This document shows, piece by piece, positions 46,622-57,318 of a DNA stretch of 64,000 bases; the stretch's first letter is position 1, and each line of letters begins with the position of its first letter. Under the pieces are notes generated by a model that saw only the letters and a program-made list of their open reading frames with translations, did no database searches and had not been told where the DNA came from. The translations under genes and the position numbers were made by a program. This DNA comes from Protula sp. h YS-2021 (lineage: Eukaryota > Annelida > Polychaeta > Sabellida > Serpulidae), in NCBI GenBank assembly GCA_949752745.1, contig OX457031.1, positions 42,133,502 to 42,197,501 of the forward strand, written 5' to 3'.

Positions 46622-47344
46622 TGGGTGTAGGACAACCGGCCACCTACTATTGTGGCCACCCACTATAATGGCCACCGGACAAGCGGCCACCCACGCTAGG
46701 GGCCAACCACGAAAGTAGCCACCTGGGTATTATTGGGGGCTTGGGGTGGCAGGTAAGCATTTTTTCTGTGCACTTTGCTTCAAACTGGAACTTTTCTGAG
46801 GGGAGACGGGCGTTAACTACTCAGTGATTACCGTTCGTATAATTGCAATTAAAATCTGCGCTCTGTTTATAGTGAAAATCGAAGGGTAAGGTAAGAACAA
46901 ATGCCTTAGAAACTCAGATTCTTAAAGTGCCACGACGCCCTCAAGCCTCCAACCCCTGGCCTGTGAGCATAATCCTAATCCTCCTCATTTATGATGCTAC
47001 CAGTGGCAGATTACCAAGTACTGTGTGTGCGTGTACCTGGAAATTAAGATTACTAGGGAAACGCAGGCGGCAGGGAGACTGTGTCAATATACTCATTGAG
47101 TCTCGTGCTCAGAAAAGTGACAGTTTTGAAGCAAAGCACAAAGAAAAACTGTCTATTCACTACCTTCATGCCTCCAGTACTTCCTCTCCTATAACATGCG
47201 CACAATTCTAGACATTAATTTTTAGACATATGTAATAAAAAATACAAGCTAGCCACTGTCGTGGGTGGCCACTTGACCGGTGGCCACAATAGTAGGTGGC
47301 CAATTGTCCTGTGGCCGCTTGGTATGGACACCAAATTTTTTCAC
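46622..47344. mobile_element. Fold-back element (b), subrepeats ending GGCCACC
   Basis: The left arm, TGTAGGACAACCGGCCACC then TACTATTGTGGCCACC and variants, has units of 15-16 bp. The right arm (about 47255-47320) inverts it: GGTGGCCACAATAGTAGG. CGCTTGGAG flanks both sides (46613-46621 and 47345-47353), a 9 bp target duplication. No transposase frame. Confidence 0.8.
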
Positions 47345-47353
47345 CGCTTGGAG

Positions 47354-48057
47354 TTTTACCCTTGCCTTTGGGAGGAAGATTGGCACAACAGATGGAAGAG
47401 ATTACTCCGAGATCACTGCTTCCGCTGCCACAAAAGACCTAGGGAATACAATTGCCTAATTTCATTTCATGAAAAATGTTTAAGAGTCTTCGCGATTCGG
47501 TGATGATAGCAAACTGTCTCCTAGAAACGAGATCATCGTTTTGGGAGGTTCCTACTGGTATTACTGGGTAGCCTGCGCCTCTGTTTGTTCTCAGTTCATC
47601 GGCTTCGTCCCCTTGGGCGATGACCATTGCAGCTGGTCTTGAGATCTGGCACGGTTTGTACAGGGATGTTGAGACCTGTTCCGTTTTCTCGACTGCTGGA
47701 TGGGCAAACGGTCGGAAAATACCCGACCTTAAGATCTTAGGGCAGTGTCCTGCTTCATGATTTACCCACTTATTCTCTGCAGGGGGAAATAATTCCGTCT
47801 TCCCCAGGATGGCAGCGTGTCGACGCTCTCTCAGACCCGTGGCACTAGACAAGGCATCCCGGCGAGGATATACCATAGAGGTACCGGCGAAAATGTACCA
47901 TGGAGTATGCAGAAAGATAAACCACATTTGGCGTTCCATAGCTGGGTGCTCCAGTAATATCTGGAATAGGGGTGTCACCATGACAAAGGTTCTGCCACCT
48001 CGACTTCAGGCCCTTGAGTGTATGCTCTTGAAACAACACGATATTACGTTTGTGGCG

Positions 48058-48060
<3 letters not shown>
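47354..48060. other. Non-coding, low-confidence open frame
   Basis: A 180-codon frame on the minus strand (47439-47981) has no recognised domain and may be a decayed transposon fragment. No other feature is seen. Confidence 0.3.

Positions 48061-48103
<43 letters not shown>
48061..48103. repeat. (CT)n microsatellite, left part
   Basis: CT repeats end where the composite element begins. CT repeats resume on the same strand at its far end (52129). Confidence 0.95.
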
Positions 48104-48108
<5 letters not shown>

Positions 48109-48145
48109 AGTGTAGAAACATTGGTCCCACGCCAGGAAGTGGCAA

Positions 48146-48512
48146 CAATTGTTCAACAAGCTGTTGTTCAACATGTTGTTGAACAAGTTCAACATGTTCA
48201 ACATGTTGTTGAACAAGTTCAACATGTTCGACATGTTCAACATGTTGTTGAACAAATTCAACATGTTCAACATGTTGTTGAACAAGTTCAACATGTTCAA
48301 CATATTTAACATGTTCAACATGTTGTTGAACAAGTTCAACATGTTCAACATGTTCAACGTTTTGTTGAACAAGTTCAACTTGTTCAACATATTCAGCATC
48401 TTGTTGAACAAGTTGAACATGTTCAACATGTTCAACATATTCAACATGTTGTTTAACATGTTGTTCAACATATTGTTTAACAAGTTGTTGTTCAACATGT
48501 TGTAGTTCAAGC
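48146..48512. repeat. 9 bp repeat array TTCAACATG
   Basis: About 40 units of TTCAACATG and variants (TTGAACAAG). The motif is half-palindromic, so the array can self-pair. Inverted remnants lie at 49360-49440 and 50320-50420. Confidence 0.9.
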
Positions 48513-48514
48513 AA

Positions 48515-49106
48515 AAAATAAGACATATGTTGAATGGTTTTATTAATACACTTAAATACACACAGATTAAATCTATAGCAATATTACAACATTTGTTGAT
48601 TTACAAAGTCTTTTTTATAAAGTTTAGTTAAAAAAGTCTATTTTTCTTCATCTGTTTCACTCTGTTCACTGTCATCTATATCACTTTCTTCGTCGCTGCT
48701 TTCATCTTCCTCCTCCTCATCTAGAAGCTCTTCAAAGAATGCATTATTTCTTCTTATAGCCGCCTTTGGTGCCTTTGAATATTCGTAATGTTTTTCATCA
48801 ACAAAGTAATTAAAGTCTTCTAAAATGCTTTGGCAATGTTCGTTTTTTCTAGACGTTGGGTATATTTGACTAGTCTCATAAACAGTTGTTTAAGTCGACG
48901 CTTATAAATGGGTCGAAAGTCATCACTTGCTATTTCATGCGCATCTTCAAGCCCTTGTTCTTCATATTCTGAAACTTTTTCTTGAAATTTGGTATCATAT
49001 TCATCGTAGACTTCTTGAACCATATCATACCAAACAGAGTCTGTTTCTGACTCACTTTCAGAGTCTGTTTCTGACTCACTTTCAGAGCTGCTGTCATCAT
49101 CACCTT
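48515..49106 (-). repeat. Left arm of an inner large palindrome
   Basis: Reverse complement of 49722-50318, including CAACAAATGTTGTAATATTGCTATAG and the acidic coding segment. The arms are about 590 bp with a spacer of about 615 bp. Confidence 0.85.
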
Positions 49107-49314
49107 CACCGCAATGTTCCATATGTTTGAACAAAGCTTCTTGACTGTTGTATAACGCACCACATTCTGTACAAGCATGTGCATTCTTTTCAGTCATGTT
49201 AACGCTTTGACTTTCCATAGAAGACTCATCTAAAGTTTCAGTGATAGGTGGTTTTACAGGGTTTTCTATATCTATCTCCAATTCTTCTTCTGAAGTGTGA
49301 GGTTCAACATACAC
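48636..49314 (-). pseudogene. Broken C2H2-finger, acidic, helical protein gene (left copy)
   Basis: On the minus strand, an acidic start without ATG, then a zinc-finger-like CTECG...HMEHC, an SESESETDSE stretch and a helical VWYDMVQEVYDEYD region, to a TAG after TNIAKAF. Past that stop the next frame continues plausibly (EDFNYFVDEKHYEYS, then an acidic tail to TAG at about 48640), so a single base loss at GCATTTTAG is likely. Function unknown. Confidence 0.6.
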
Positions 49315-49469
49315 TTTTCAAATGATGAAAAAGCCTTTAAACATAGCCTTATATACAACTTGTTGAACAACATGTTGAACAACATGTTAAGCAACATGTT
49401 CACCAAGTTCAACATGTTTAACATGTTGTTGAACATGTGGTCTACGCCTAGGGTTATGCCGCTTAAGGG

Positions 49470-49552
49470 AGTCTAACGTCATGACGTCTTTATGACGTCA
49501 TCATGACGTCATTATGACGTTATGACGTCATCATTATGACGTCATTCGAACA
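49470..49552. repeat. TGACGTCA cluster
   Basis: Six or more ATGACGTCAT-type sites within 80 bp. More lie at 51735-51785. The octamer matches the CRE/ATF consensus; regulatory use is unproven. Confidence 0.7.
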
Positions 49553-49721
49553 GGCACACCCTTTATCCAAAAAAATTGACTCAGCAGAATTTATTGCTGT
49601 TTGATATGGATGAAATGCATGTTTCACTCATCCTTTTATGATACTTAGATGTAATCAAAAAATCAGCAATTTTAGCAATTTTAACAAGTTTGGCATTTTT
49701 GACGAGATACACACCATTTTT

Positions 49722-50318
49722 TGATGACAGCAGCTCAGAAAGTGAGTCAGAAACAGACACTGAAAGTGAGTCAGAAATAGACTCTGTTTGGTATGATATG
49801 GTTCAAGAAGTCTACGAAGTCTACGATGAATATGATACCAAATTTCAAGAAAAGGTTTCAGAATATGAAGAACAAGGACTTGAAGATGCGCGTGAAATAG
49901 CAAGTGATGACTTTCGACCCATTAATAAGCGTCGACTAAAACAACTGTTTATGAGACTATTCAAATATACCCAACGTCTAGAAAAAACGAACATTACCAA
50001 AGCATTTTAGAAGACTTTAATTACTTTGTTGATGAAAAACATTACGAGTATTCAAAGGCACTAAAGGCGTCTATAAGAAGAAATAATGCATTCTTTGAAG
50101 AGCTTCTAGATGAGGAGGAGGAAGATGAAAGCAGCGACGAAGAAAGTGATATGGATGACAGCGAACAGAGTGAAGCAGATGAAGAAAAATAGACTTATTT
50201 AACTAAACTTTAAAAAAAAGACTTTGTAAATCAACAAATGTTGTAATATTGCTATAGATTTAAGCTGTGTGTATTTAAGTGTATTAATAAAACTATTCAA
50301 CATATGTCTTGTTTTTTG
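49722..50318 (+). repeat. Right arm of an inner large palindrome
   Basis: Inverted partner of 48515-49106, differing by scattered substitutions and a short GAAGTCTAC duplication. Confidence 0.85.
49735..50192 (+). pseudogene. Second, inverted copy of the same broken gene
   Basis: Starts at the acidic DDSSSESE segment and lacks the zinc finger. It has the same frame break at GCATTTTAG after TNITKAF and the same continuation in the shifted frame to a stop near 50192. The shared break shows that the inversion arose from an already broken copy, or that the arms exchange sequence. Confidence 0.6.
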
Positions 50319-50479
50319 CTTGAACTACAACATGTTGAACAACAACTTCTTAAACAACATGTTGAACAACAGCTTGTTGAACAATTGTTGTACCATTGTT
50401 AAACAACTTGTTGAACAATAGTTTGACGTAATATGTTCCTAAAAAATAATTCAAACACATGTTTGAATGGGGGGCGCGA

Positions 50480-51350
50480 GCAATTTCAACAACTACCTAT
50501 GCGAACTACTGTAAACTAAGACATCAAACTGAATCCAATGGTGAAATTTTCATTCTTATCGGTCAACCATAACGAAAGTTATCTTACTTTTAAGGTTAAA
50601 ATTTGTAAGGTGAATCCATGATGCATACAACCACCTGTGCAAGTAGCCCATGACTACATTATGTTAAAACTAGATATAAAACTGAATAAAACAGTGAAAT
50701 TTTCATTCAAATCGGTCAATTATAACAAAAGTTATCTCACTTTTAAGCTAAACTTTTAAGGTGAATCCATGATGCATACAGCCACCGGTGCAATAGTTCA
50801 TGACTACTTAATGTTAAAACTAGATATAAAACTGAATCGAACAGTGAAATTTTCAGGCTAATCGGTCAACTATAACGAAAGTTATCTCAATTTTTCGCTT
50901 TTTACAAAGTTAAAATGGCGGCATGTCAAATTATGCATACAACCACGAGTGCAAATAGCCTGTGATCACTTAATGTTAAAACTAGATATAAAACTGAATC
51001 AAACGGTAAAATTTTCATGTAAATAGGTCAAATATAACGAAAGTTATCTCACTTTTAAGGTTAACATTTTAAGTTGAGTCCATGATGGACACAGCCGCTG
51101 GTGCAAACAGCCCATGGCTATTCCAAAACTAGATATAAAACTAAATCAAACAGTGAAATTTTCAGGCAAATCGGTCAACTATAACGGAAGTTATCTCAAT
51201 TTTTCACTTTTTACAAAGTTAAAATGGCGGCATGTTACAAAGATGCATACAGCCACCTGCGTAAATAGCCTGTGACCACTTTATAGCAAAACTAGATATA
51301 AAACTGAATCAAACAGTGAAATTTTAATGTTAATCGACCAAGTAGTTTTA
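50480..51350 (+). repeat. Tandem array, about five or six units of about 155 bp
   Basis: Each unit has AAAACTAGATATAAAACTGAAT, CAGTGAAATTTTCA, TCGGTCAACTATAACGAAAG and a CATGATGCATACAGCCAC block. Confidence 0.85.
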
Positions 51351-51835
51351 AAGTTATACACTCTTGACGTTAGCCATATCACGATCCTGAGGGGGGGGGG
51401 GGGGGGGAGGTCATCACTTTTTTACCATAGGGTCTGTCCCGAATGCCGCCTAGGGGTGGGGGGGAGGTCCTCACTTTATCACCATAGGGTCTGTCCCGAC
51501 TGCCGCTTAGGGAGGGGGGTCGGTACATAGTATGTCCGGGGGGGGGGGGTCGGTACATAGTATGTCCTGGGGGGGGGGGGGGGGGAGAGTCAGCACATAG
51601 TAGCTTATATTCATAACGTGCTCATTCATAATGCACAACCATCCTACACTTTCATAATGGACTCTATGGCCTAGGGTTCTGCTAAACAGTCTAACGTTGT
51701 TATAATATCATCATAATATCATCATGATGTCATCATGTTATGACGTCATTTTCATGTCATCTTCACGTCATTATGACGTCATCCCTACACGCGCGCGTTC
51801 TATCCTAAAACTGGTCCAGAAACCCCATGACAGTT

Positions 51836-52120
51836 CTACCACACCCTATGACGTCACTTTGGTAGAAACCTATGAGAGTTCTACCACACCCTATGACGTC
51901 ACTTCCTGGCGTGGAAACCCATGACAGTTCTACGCCACCTAAGACGTCACTTCCTGGGGTGGAAACCCATGACGGTTCTACGCCACCTATGGCGTCACTT
52001 CCTGGCGTGGAAATCCATGACAGTTCTACGCCACCTATGACGTCACTTAGTGGTGTGGAAACCCATGACAGTTCTACGCCACCTATGACGTCACTTCCTG
52101 GCGTGGAACCAATGTTTCTG
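51836..52120 (+). repeat. 48 bp tandem array with CRE-like sites
   Basis: About six units of CCTATGACGTCACTTCCTGG and CGTGGAAACCCATGACAGTT. The 48 bp period keeps one frame open by chance (a repeated 16-residue peptide), so that frame is not taken as a gene. Confidence 0.9.
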
Positions 52121-52124
52121 CACT

Positions 52125-52128
<4 letters not shown>

Positions 52129-52211
<83 letters not shown>
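52129..52211. repeat. (CT)n microsatellite, right part
   Basis: About 80 bp of CT, then GTATCTATC. See 48061-48103. Confidence 0.95.
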
Positions 52212-52214
<3 letters not shown>

Positions 52215-52544
52215 CTATCTATCTATCTCTCCACTTGTTTGATGCCTGAATTTGCGCAGATCGAGGGCACGAACCGTGTTTGGTTTAAAGCTGCCCTAAA
52301 GCGGAGTGGCCCAGCGTTTTGAAGTATGAAAATGCAACAAACGCAACCATATGCTCCCTCCGCCGTACCCCGTCTTTTGAAGTTGTTAGAATCGACAGTG
52401 ATGGCACTGGCTATGCTTTCGCTTATCGCCCAAACTATAAATGTATTCTGCTGTAGAGGAACGTTCTGCGAAATCATACTTATTGGGAGAGGTCATCCCT
52501 GTCCAGCACAGAAGAACCACACGAGAAGTTGCTTGCCAAATAAA

Positions 52545-52710
52545 TTGTCGAATTGCATCTGCACGCCCTGTTCCCGTGCAACGGGCCCGTTTCATTCCTC
52601 CCATCCGTGCAGATGTTTTTACATTGGAAAGACTTTCTGCACGCCTTGTGACCGTGCAACGGGCCCGTTTCATGCCTCACACCCGTGCAGATGTTGTTTC
52701 GATTTTAATT
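52545..52710. repeat. Two direct copies of an 86 bp palindromic unit
   Basis: Each unit runs from CTGCACGCC through GTGCAACGGGCCCGTTTCAT to CCGTGCAGATG. The ends CATCTGCACG and CGTGCAGATG are inverted, and AACGGGCCCGTT is a perfect palindrome in the centre. Confidence 0.85.
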
Positions 52711-52714
52711 ATAA

Positions 52715-54449
52715 TTCAAAGTGTTCTATTTTCAAGGGGACGATCAGTACAATTTTCTTCAGAAAGTTTCTTTTTTTAATTTATAGGCGTGTGGAAACAA
52801 TTTCTGCACAAAAAGGTACTATTTGTTTGCTAAAACTACACAGAGGAACTGTTTGTGTGCGTTAGATGGCGTGGTACACATATACTTCCCAGTCTTTGTT
52901 TCACAGGCTGGTGCAATGCAGGAAATGACTATTTGAACTGCAACGGAGTGGAGGGAGTGGGAGTAGTGGGCAGCACACCGCCGCGATAGCTTCCGTACTT
53001 CTACAGCAACTGCGTAAATGGCCCCATTGAAGACAAAACAACCCCATCAGTAGATATACTGTCAAATCGGATGATCAAACGTGTAGTAAATTTTTGGTAT
53101 GCTTACGTAAGACTCTGTTAATTTGCTGCGAACGTCTTTGCTTCCTGGCATAGAGTAGTCCCAGTAAACATTCCAACACCGATTTGATGTTGTGGCTTCG
53201 ATATGACCAAACCGCAACATTAAAAAACTTCTCACGTTATATTTCACTTCTTGTGTGTAACGTGTGCAAAATGAAATGTTATATGAAAAGTTTTAATTTT
53301 GAAAACAACAATCAGAAATAAACATAACTTCTCGAATAATGTGTTTTAGCACTGCACATTGGTGTAATCAAATATATTTCCGAATCCATTTTACACATTA
53401 TAAATATTTTCTTCATATTTTAATTATAAAGCTTAGCTAAAAATACGCTATAAAATACCTTGTGAATTTGTATACCTTTACTCCCGTATGAGCAACCAAA
53501 AACACAGTTCTGATTCATATTCAGCTATTGGGTGCCTGACTCAAATTATATGTTTGAAATAAGAACATGATATAATCTAACTCAGTTTATTTTTAAAAAG
53601 ACAATGAACCTCTACTCGCTCTTATTGATAATAAGTTTTATTTCTTGCAAATCACTCCTTTCCCAAAAAAATTGCTTCTCATCTCAGAAGTTTTCTTACA
53701 CGTAAAATTAGAAAAGTTACCTTCTTGCAAAGGTCTGTATTAACTCCGGGTGTACTTTGGTTTTGATTGGTCCCGACCATAAATAAGCGTCTTACAAGCG
53801 TTTATGACATGGCGTTGAATAGCCGTACTTGTTAAGACGTTGTTTTGGTCGCAACCAAAACGCAACTTTCTCCAACCATAATCACCGTGTTTAGTGCAAC
53901 AGACGTCTAGTGCAATAGACGTCTGGAAATCGACGTTGGATAGGCATCGAACAATCGACTTTACTTAGACGTCGGGCTCACAGCCAAAACACAACATCTT
54001 TGTGTTATGGCTCACAGAAAATAGAAGACATGACAGGACACCACAAAAACAGACCAAAAGCAGAGCGTAAAATATGAGAACTTCAAGATTTTTTCCCCAT
54101 TTACGTTTGAAAAACGAAAAAGATGCTCGCAAGTGCAAACCACGTTTGAGTACCTCTGTGTCCACTTCACGACAACTATGAAAACTGAATAAAGAGACGA
54201 GATCAGTTTGAGAATGATAGCAATGTTTTTTTTTCACTCTTAAAGATTAAATTCGAAATTTTCTTTTTTGGTCATTTTGGATATGAAGTATACCCAGTAA
54301 TCGTGTGTATAAAATGAAACTGTTCGTGATGTTTCAAAGCGATACAGAAACAACTGTAGGGATACAAATATAGTGCTTTCCACCTTACTTTTACGTTATC
54401 TGATTTTCGAAAAGTCGGTGAAGCTAGGCATAAATTGTCATTTGATAAT
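52715..54449. other. Non-coding; GACGTC motif cluster at 53880-53970
   Basis: No exon-like frame. Near 53900 AGACGTCTAGTGCAATAGACG and similar motifs recall the clusters at 36.5 kb and inside 1762-3264. Confidence 0.4.
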
Positions 54450-54640
54450 TAAAGTGGTGACGGTTGACTACGTTGGTTAGAGTGTTGATTGGGTAATTCC
54501 GAGGTCCGAATCCAGCTCTAGGTAGTGAGTGGGGGATTGACGTTCGCTCCAAAAGCGAGATAGATCACTTGTCACGGAACTTAGAATTAATGTACCTTTA
54601 AAAAGTCCTAGCCATTGCGAACCCCAATAGGCCATTTTAT
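54450..54640 (+). mobile_element. tRNA-derived SINE-like sequence
   Basis: GTTGGTTAGAGTGTTGATTG resembles a pol III A-box region, and GAGGTCCGAATCC at 54503-54515 a B box, at tRNA-like spacing. The non-tRNA part that follows is unidentified, and the anticodon arm is not convincing as a functional tRNA. Confidence 0.55.
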
Positions 54641-54699
54641 ATGAAATTTGGAAATGGATCGGCAAAAACTGAGATTGAGAAGAAACATTTTTTACTGTT

Positions 54700-55050
54700 T
54701 CATGCTCTTTTCATACTTCGGATTGGCTTAGGATCGATTTGCTCAACTTTTTAGTTCCACCCCGCTCAATTAAGCAAAGCTAATCCATGTTTTTTCCCGG
54801 CTTAACTAATCCTGGCGTGCTGAAATCCGTGTCTTTTCACACTACGGATTTGCTCAGGATTAGCTTACGCAACGCGCATCAGAATACGATGTTACTCGTG
54901 TTCAGCGTTACGTCATTACGATATCGATAATTTTAAGCTAGGCCAAGCAACGTTAATTCATCCTGAGTTTGTACATTTGATAATGCGGATAAGCTGAGGA
55001 TTAGTTAAGCCAAGTGTGAGCAAATCCGCAATATAAAAAGAGCATAAGAG
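54700..55050. mobile_element. MITE of about 350 bp with terminal inverted repeats
   Basis: The left end ATGCTCTTTTCATACTTCGG and right end CCGCAATATAAAAAGAGCAT are inverted. Interior pairs such as GGATTTGCTCAGGATTAGCT and AGCTGAGGATTAGTTAAGCC echo the ends. No coding sequence. Confidence 0.75.
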
Positions 55051-56276
55051 AAGATATCGAAAATTTCCATGTCGATAAAATTTATACAAAGCACAACCAA
55101 TTATCTTCTGAGAAAACATACATTGGAAGTTTCAAAACCATTCAGTCACAACTGCAGCAATCGGGCGGATTTCACTGCTTCAAAATCACCTTTATTTATT
55201 AAACCATTTAAAAAGTTTGATGAAAATTCACCAAAAACATTTTTTAACTTAAATGACTGCTTGGATAATTGTAAAGAATTCGTAATTTTATGCCTGTTAC
55301 AATTTCAGAAAAAAGAGGTTTTTTTTAACATAGACATTTATGTCAACAGGCATTTGTGGATCAGACATTTGCAAATCTCATTACTTGAATCCCGGTTTAG
55401 GATAAGTTCAGAATGGACTAAAGGTCAGATGATTGGAACACATGAATAATGAAAAGTTGTCAATGTACGCGATTTAATTTTGTTTTGATTAAGCTTTTTT
55501 TTTTGACATATACAGCGGACCTGTAGTGTGGGACCACCCTACGAATGGGACAACTTTTCAGCACCCCCTCTGTAGTTTCTAACCGTTGTGAAGAACCGCA
55601 CAAGTGAATCCAATAAATCAGATCACCTCTGCTCAGCCCCACTCGTGGTCGCATTTCTGGGATTCTACTGTATTGTGCCTCATTGCGTCGCAGTTGCACT
55701 AAAAGTTAATTGAAAGTTGATCTCTGAATTCTGGGTAACCAGTCCCAAATGCAATTGACCGGTAAGGAGAAAAAACAACTGATGTCTATTTTCAATGAAA
55801 GCCTTGAAACGTTGTATACGAGAACATAATGAAGCAAGGCAGTGTGCCAAGAGCGTGATGCTGTATAAAAACTACAGCTGCCAGTGTAAGAGCACTTTGA
55901 AAGAGGAAATAAGAAACAAAACAAAAAAAAAAAACATGTACACAATAATGCATAAATTATTCGAAATGAGTGAAATGTGACATCTGTTGTTTTTTTACCC
56001 AATAGCGGTCCACTGCACTTCGCTGTTGCATAGCGAGTTTTAAGAACTGATACATTTTTTTCATTCAATAAAAAAATATGTTCCCTTGAATGTAAACAGA
56101 AAATGTCAAAAATAAAATGGGCCGGAGGGGGGGGGGGGGTTGATGGGCCGACTTTTTTAGTGACTGTTCAAGTGATTATTTTGCCTCATTTACTGCACAG
56201 ATAACTTCTTTTCTGAAGCTTGTGTTCCCCGCCTCATGTTGAACAGCAGAAATTGTTATTTTTTTCAGTAGTCAAA
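55051..56276. other. Non-coding, nothing firm
   Basis: Contains an ATG-started 126-codon frame (55069-55449) without recognisable domain, signal or splice support, and a G-run at about 56125. Confidence 0.35.
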
Positions 56277-57318
56277 CTAGAAGCTCATTCCGCTAGCGAA
56301 ATGTTAAACACTTGACAAAATTAAAACGCAAAATACTTCCTTGATTGGGTTATTTCTTGAATAATATGTTGCAAACAACACAGCTTGAATACGTCTTATA
56401 AGCTGAGTAGGGTAAACGGTCATCTGCCCCCCCGGTCAAATGCCCCCCCCCCCAGTCAACTGCCCTCCCTTTTTTTGTAACCCGGTCGACTGCCCCCCCC
56501 CCCCTCCTGCAATTTGACGGGGTCGTCATCTGCCCCCTCCTTTTTTTAGTAGATTTTTTTTCAAAAATTAGGCAATTGTGATGTCCCCGTCTACTTCGTC
56601 TCTGAAACAATTGATCTTCATTGATCTATTCACCAATATTGATCTTAGGAGAGACTGATCCGTAAACTAATTGCAATTCTAATTGCAATTAGTTTCCTAT
56701 TGGTGAATTGCAATTTACCGAGGTGCAATACATAAAATAAAATAAATATAATTTTATTTATTGTGTCTTTGTAAGCCAAGAACCCAAGAAAAAATAGTAT
56801 ATGGAGGGGGCAAGCGACCACCCCTCCATTTTGAAGGGGGGGGGGGCAGTCGACCGGGTGGCAAAAAAGGAGGGCAGATGACAGGGGGGGCAGTTGACCG
56901 GGGGGGGGCAGATGACCGCGATTCGCCGAGTAGTGTTTGGTTGTTGTTGACTTAAAGTTTTATTGACTGATCAGGCATACGCCTTGTTATCTATTTACCA
57001 AGTGAGAGCTCGCACAAAGCTCACTGAGCAAATGTGTATTCTGTGCTGTCGTTAAATGCTACGCATTTACTTGCAAAAAATACCCTCTTTTCACATGGCG
57101 TTTTAACAAAGAAAATGAAATCAAAGACGAAAATAAAAGTGACATGCACATGTTAAGATCAAGCTCTTCGTAAATCCCAAGTTTCATGGTCGTAGGGCCC
57201 ATAGTGTCAGAGAAGAAGACACAAAAATCGGGAAAAGAGTGAAGAAGAAAAAAAGGACGAATTTTGCTCGCACAAATTCATATAACCCTTGCAAGCCAAA
57301 GGCTTGTCAAGTGTTAAC
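56277..57318 (+). mobile_element. MITE-like repeat, copy 2, split by fold-back (c)
   Basis: Runs from CTAGAAGCTCATTCCGCTAG, with TTAAACACTTGACAA, to TTGTCAAGTGTTAA. Those two are inverted, so the unit is bounded by short inverted repeats. A fold-back element is inserted at GAGTAG. Confidence 0.8.
56411..56924. mobile_element. Fold-back element (c), subrepeats GGTCATCTGCCCCCC
   Basis: The left arm has GGTCATCTGCCCCCC, GGTCAAATGCCCCCC and AGTCAACTGCCCTCC in units of about 15 bp plus homopolymer growth. The right arm is inverted (about 56800-56924). It is flanked by GCTGAGTAG (56402-56410) and GCCGAGTAG (56925-56933), a 9 bp target duplication. The empty site is visible at about 57440 in copy 3. 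Confidence 0.85.

Larger units (their letters stand above)
48104..52128. mobile_element. 4 kb composite fold-back element inserted in a (CT)n tract
   Basis: The outer ends are inverted: AGTAGTGTAGAAACATTGG and CCCACGCCAGGAAGTG at 48105-48142, and the reverse complement of nearly the same sequence at 52090-52128. CT repeats lie outside both ends in the same orientation, so the element appears to have landed inside one microsatellite. It contains a 9 bp repeat array, an inverted pair of broken gene copies, TGACGTCA clusters, a tandem array of about 155 bp units and a 48 bp tandem array. Confidence 0.65.

Noticed and set aside
47439..47981. 180-codon minus-strand frame
   Set aside because: No recognisable domain, and the opposite strand also has open stretches. 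It may be an old transposon remnant, but nothing proves it.
48104..48561. Long frames of Asn/Leu/Met or Glu/His/Val repeats
   Set aside because: They arise from the 9 bp repeat array, which is open in several frames on both strands.
51872..52249. Frame with a repeated 16-residue peptide
   Set aside because: The 48 bp period of a non-coding tandem array keeps one frame open. It runs into a (CT)n tract and has no start context or domain.
54450..54530. Functional tRNA gene
   Set aside because: A-box and B-box-like sequences are present, but a full cloverleaf with acceptor stem could not be drawn. A tRNA-derived SINE fits better.
55069..55449. ATG-started 126-codon frame
   Set aside because: AT-rich composition, no domain, signal peptide or splice context. 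Too short to support alone.
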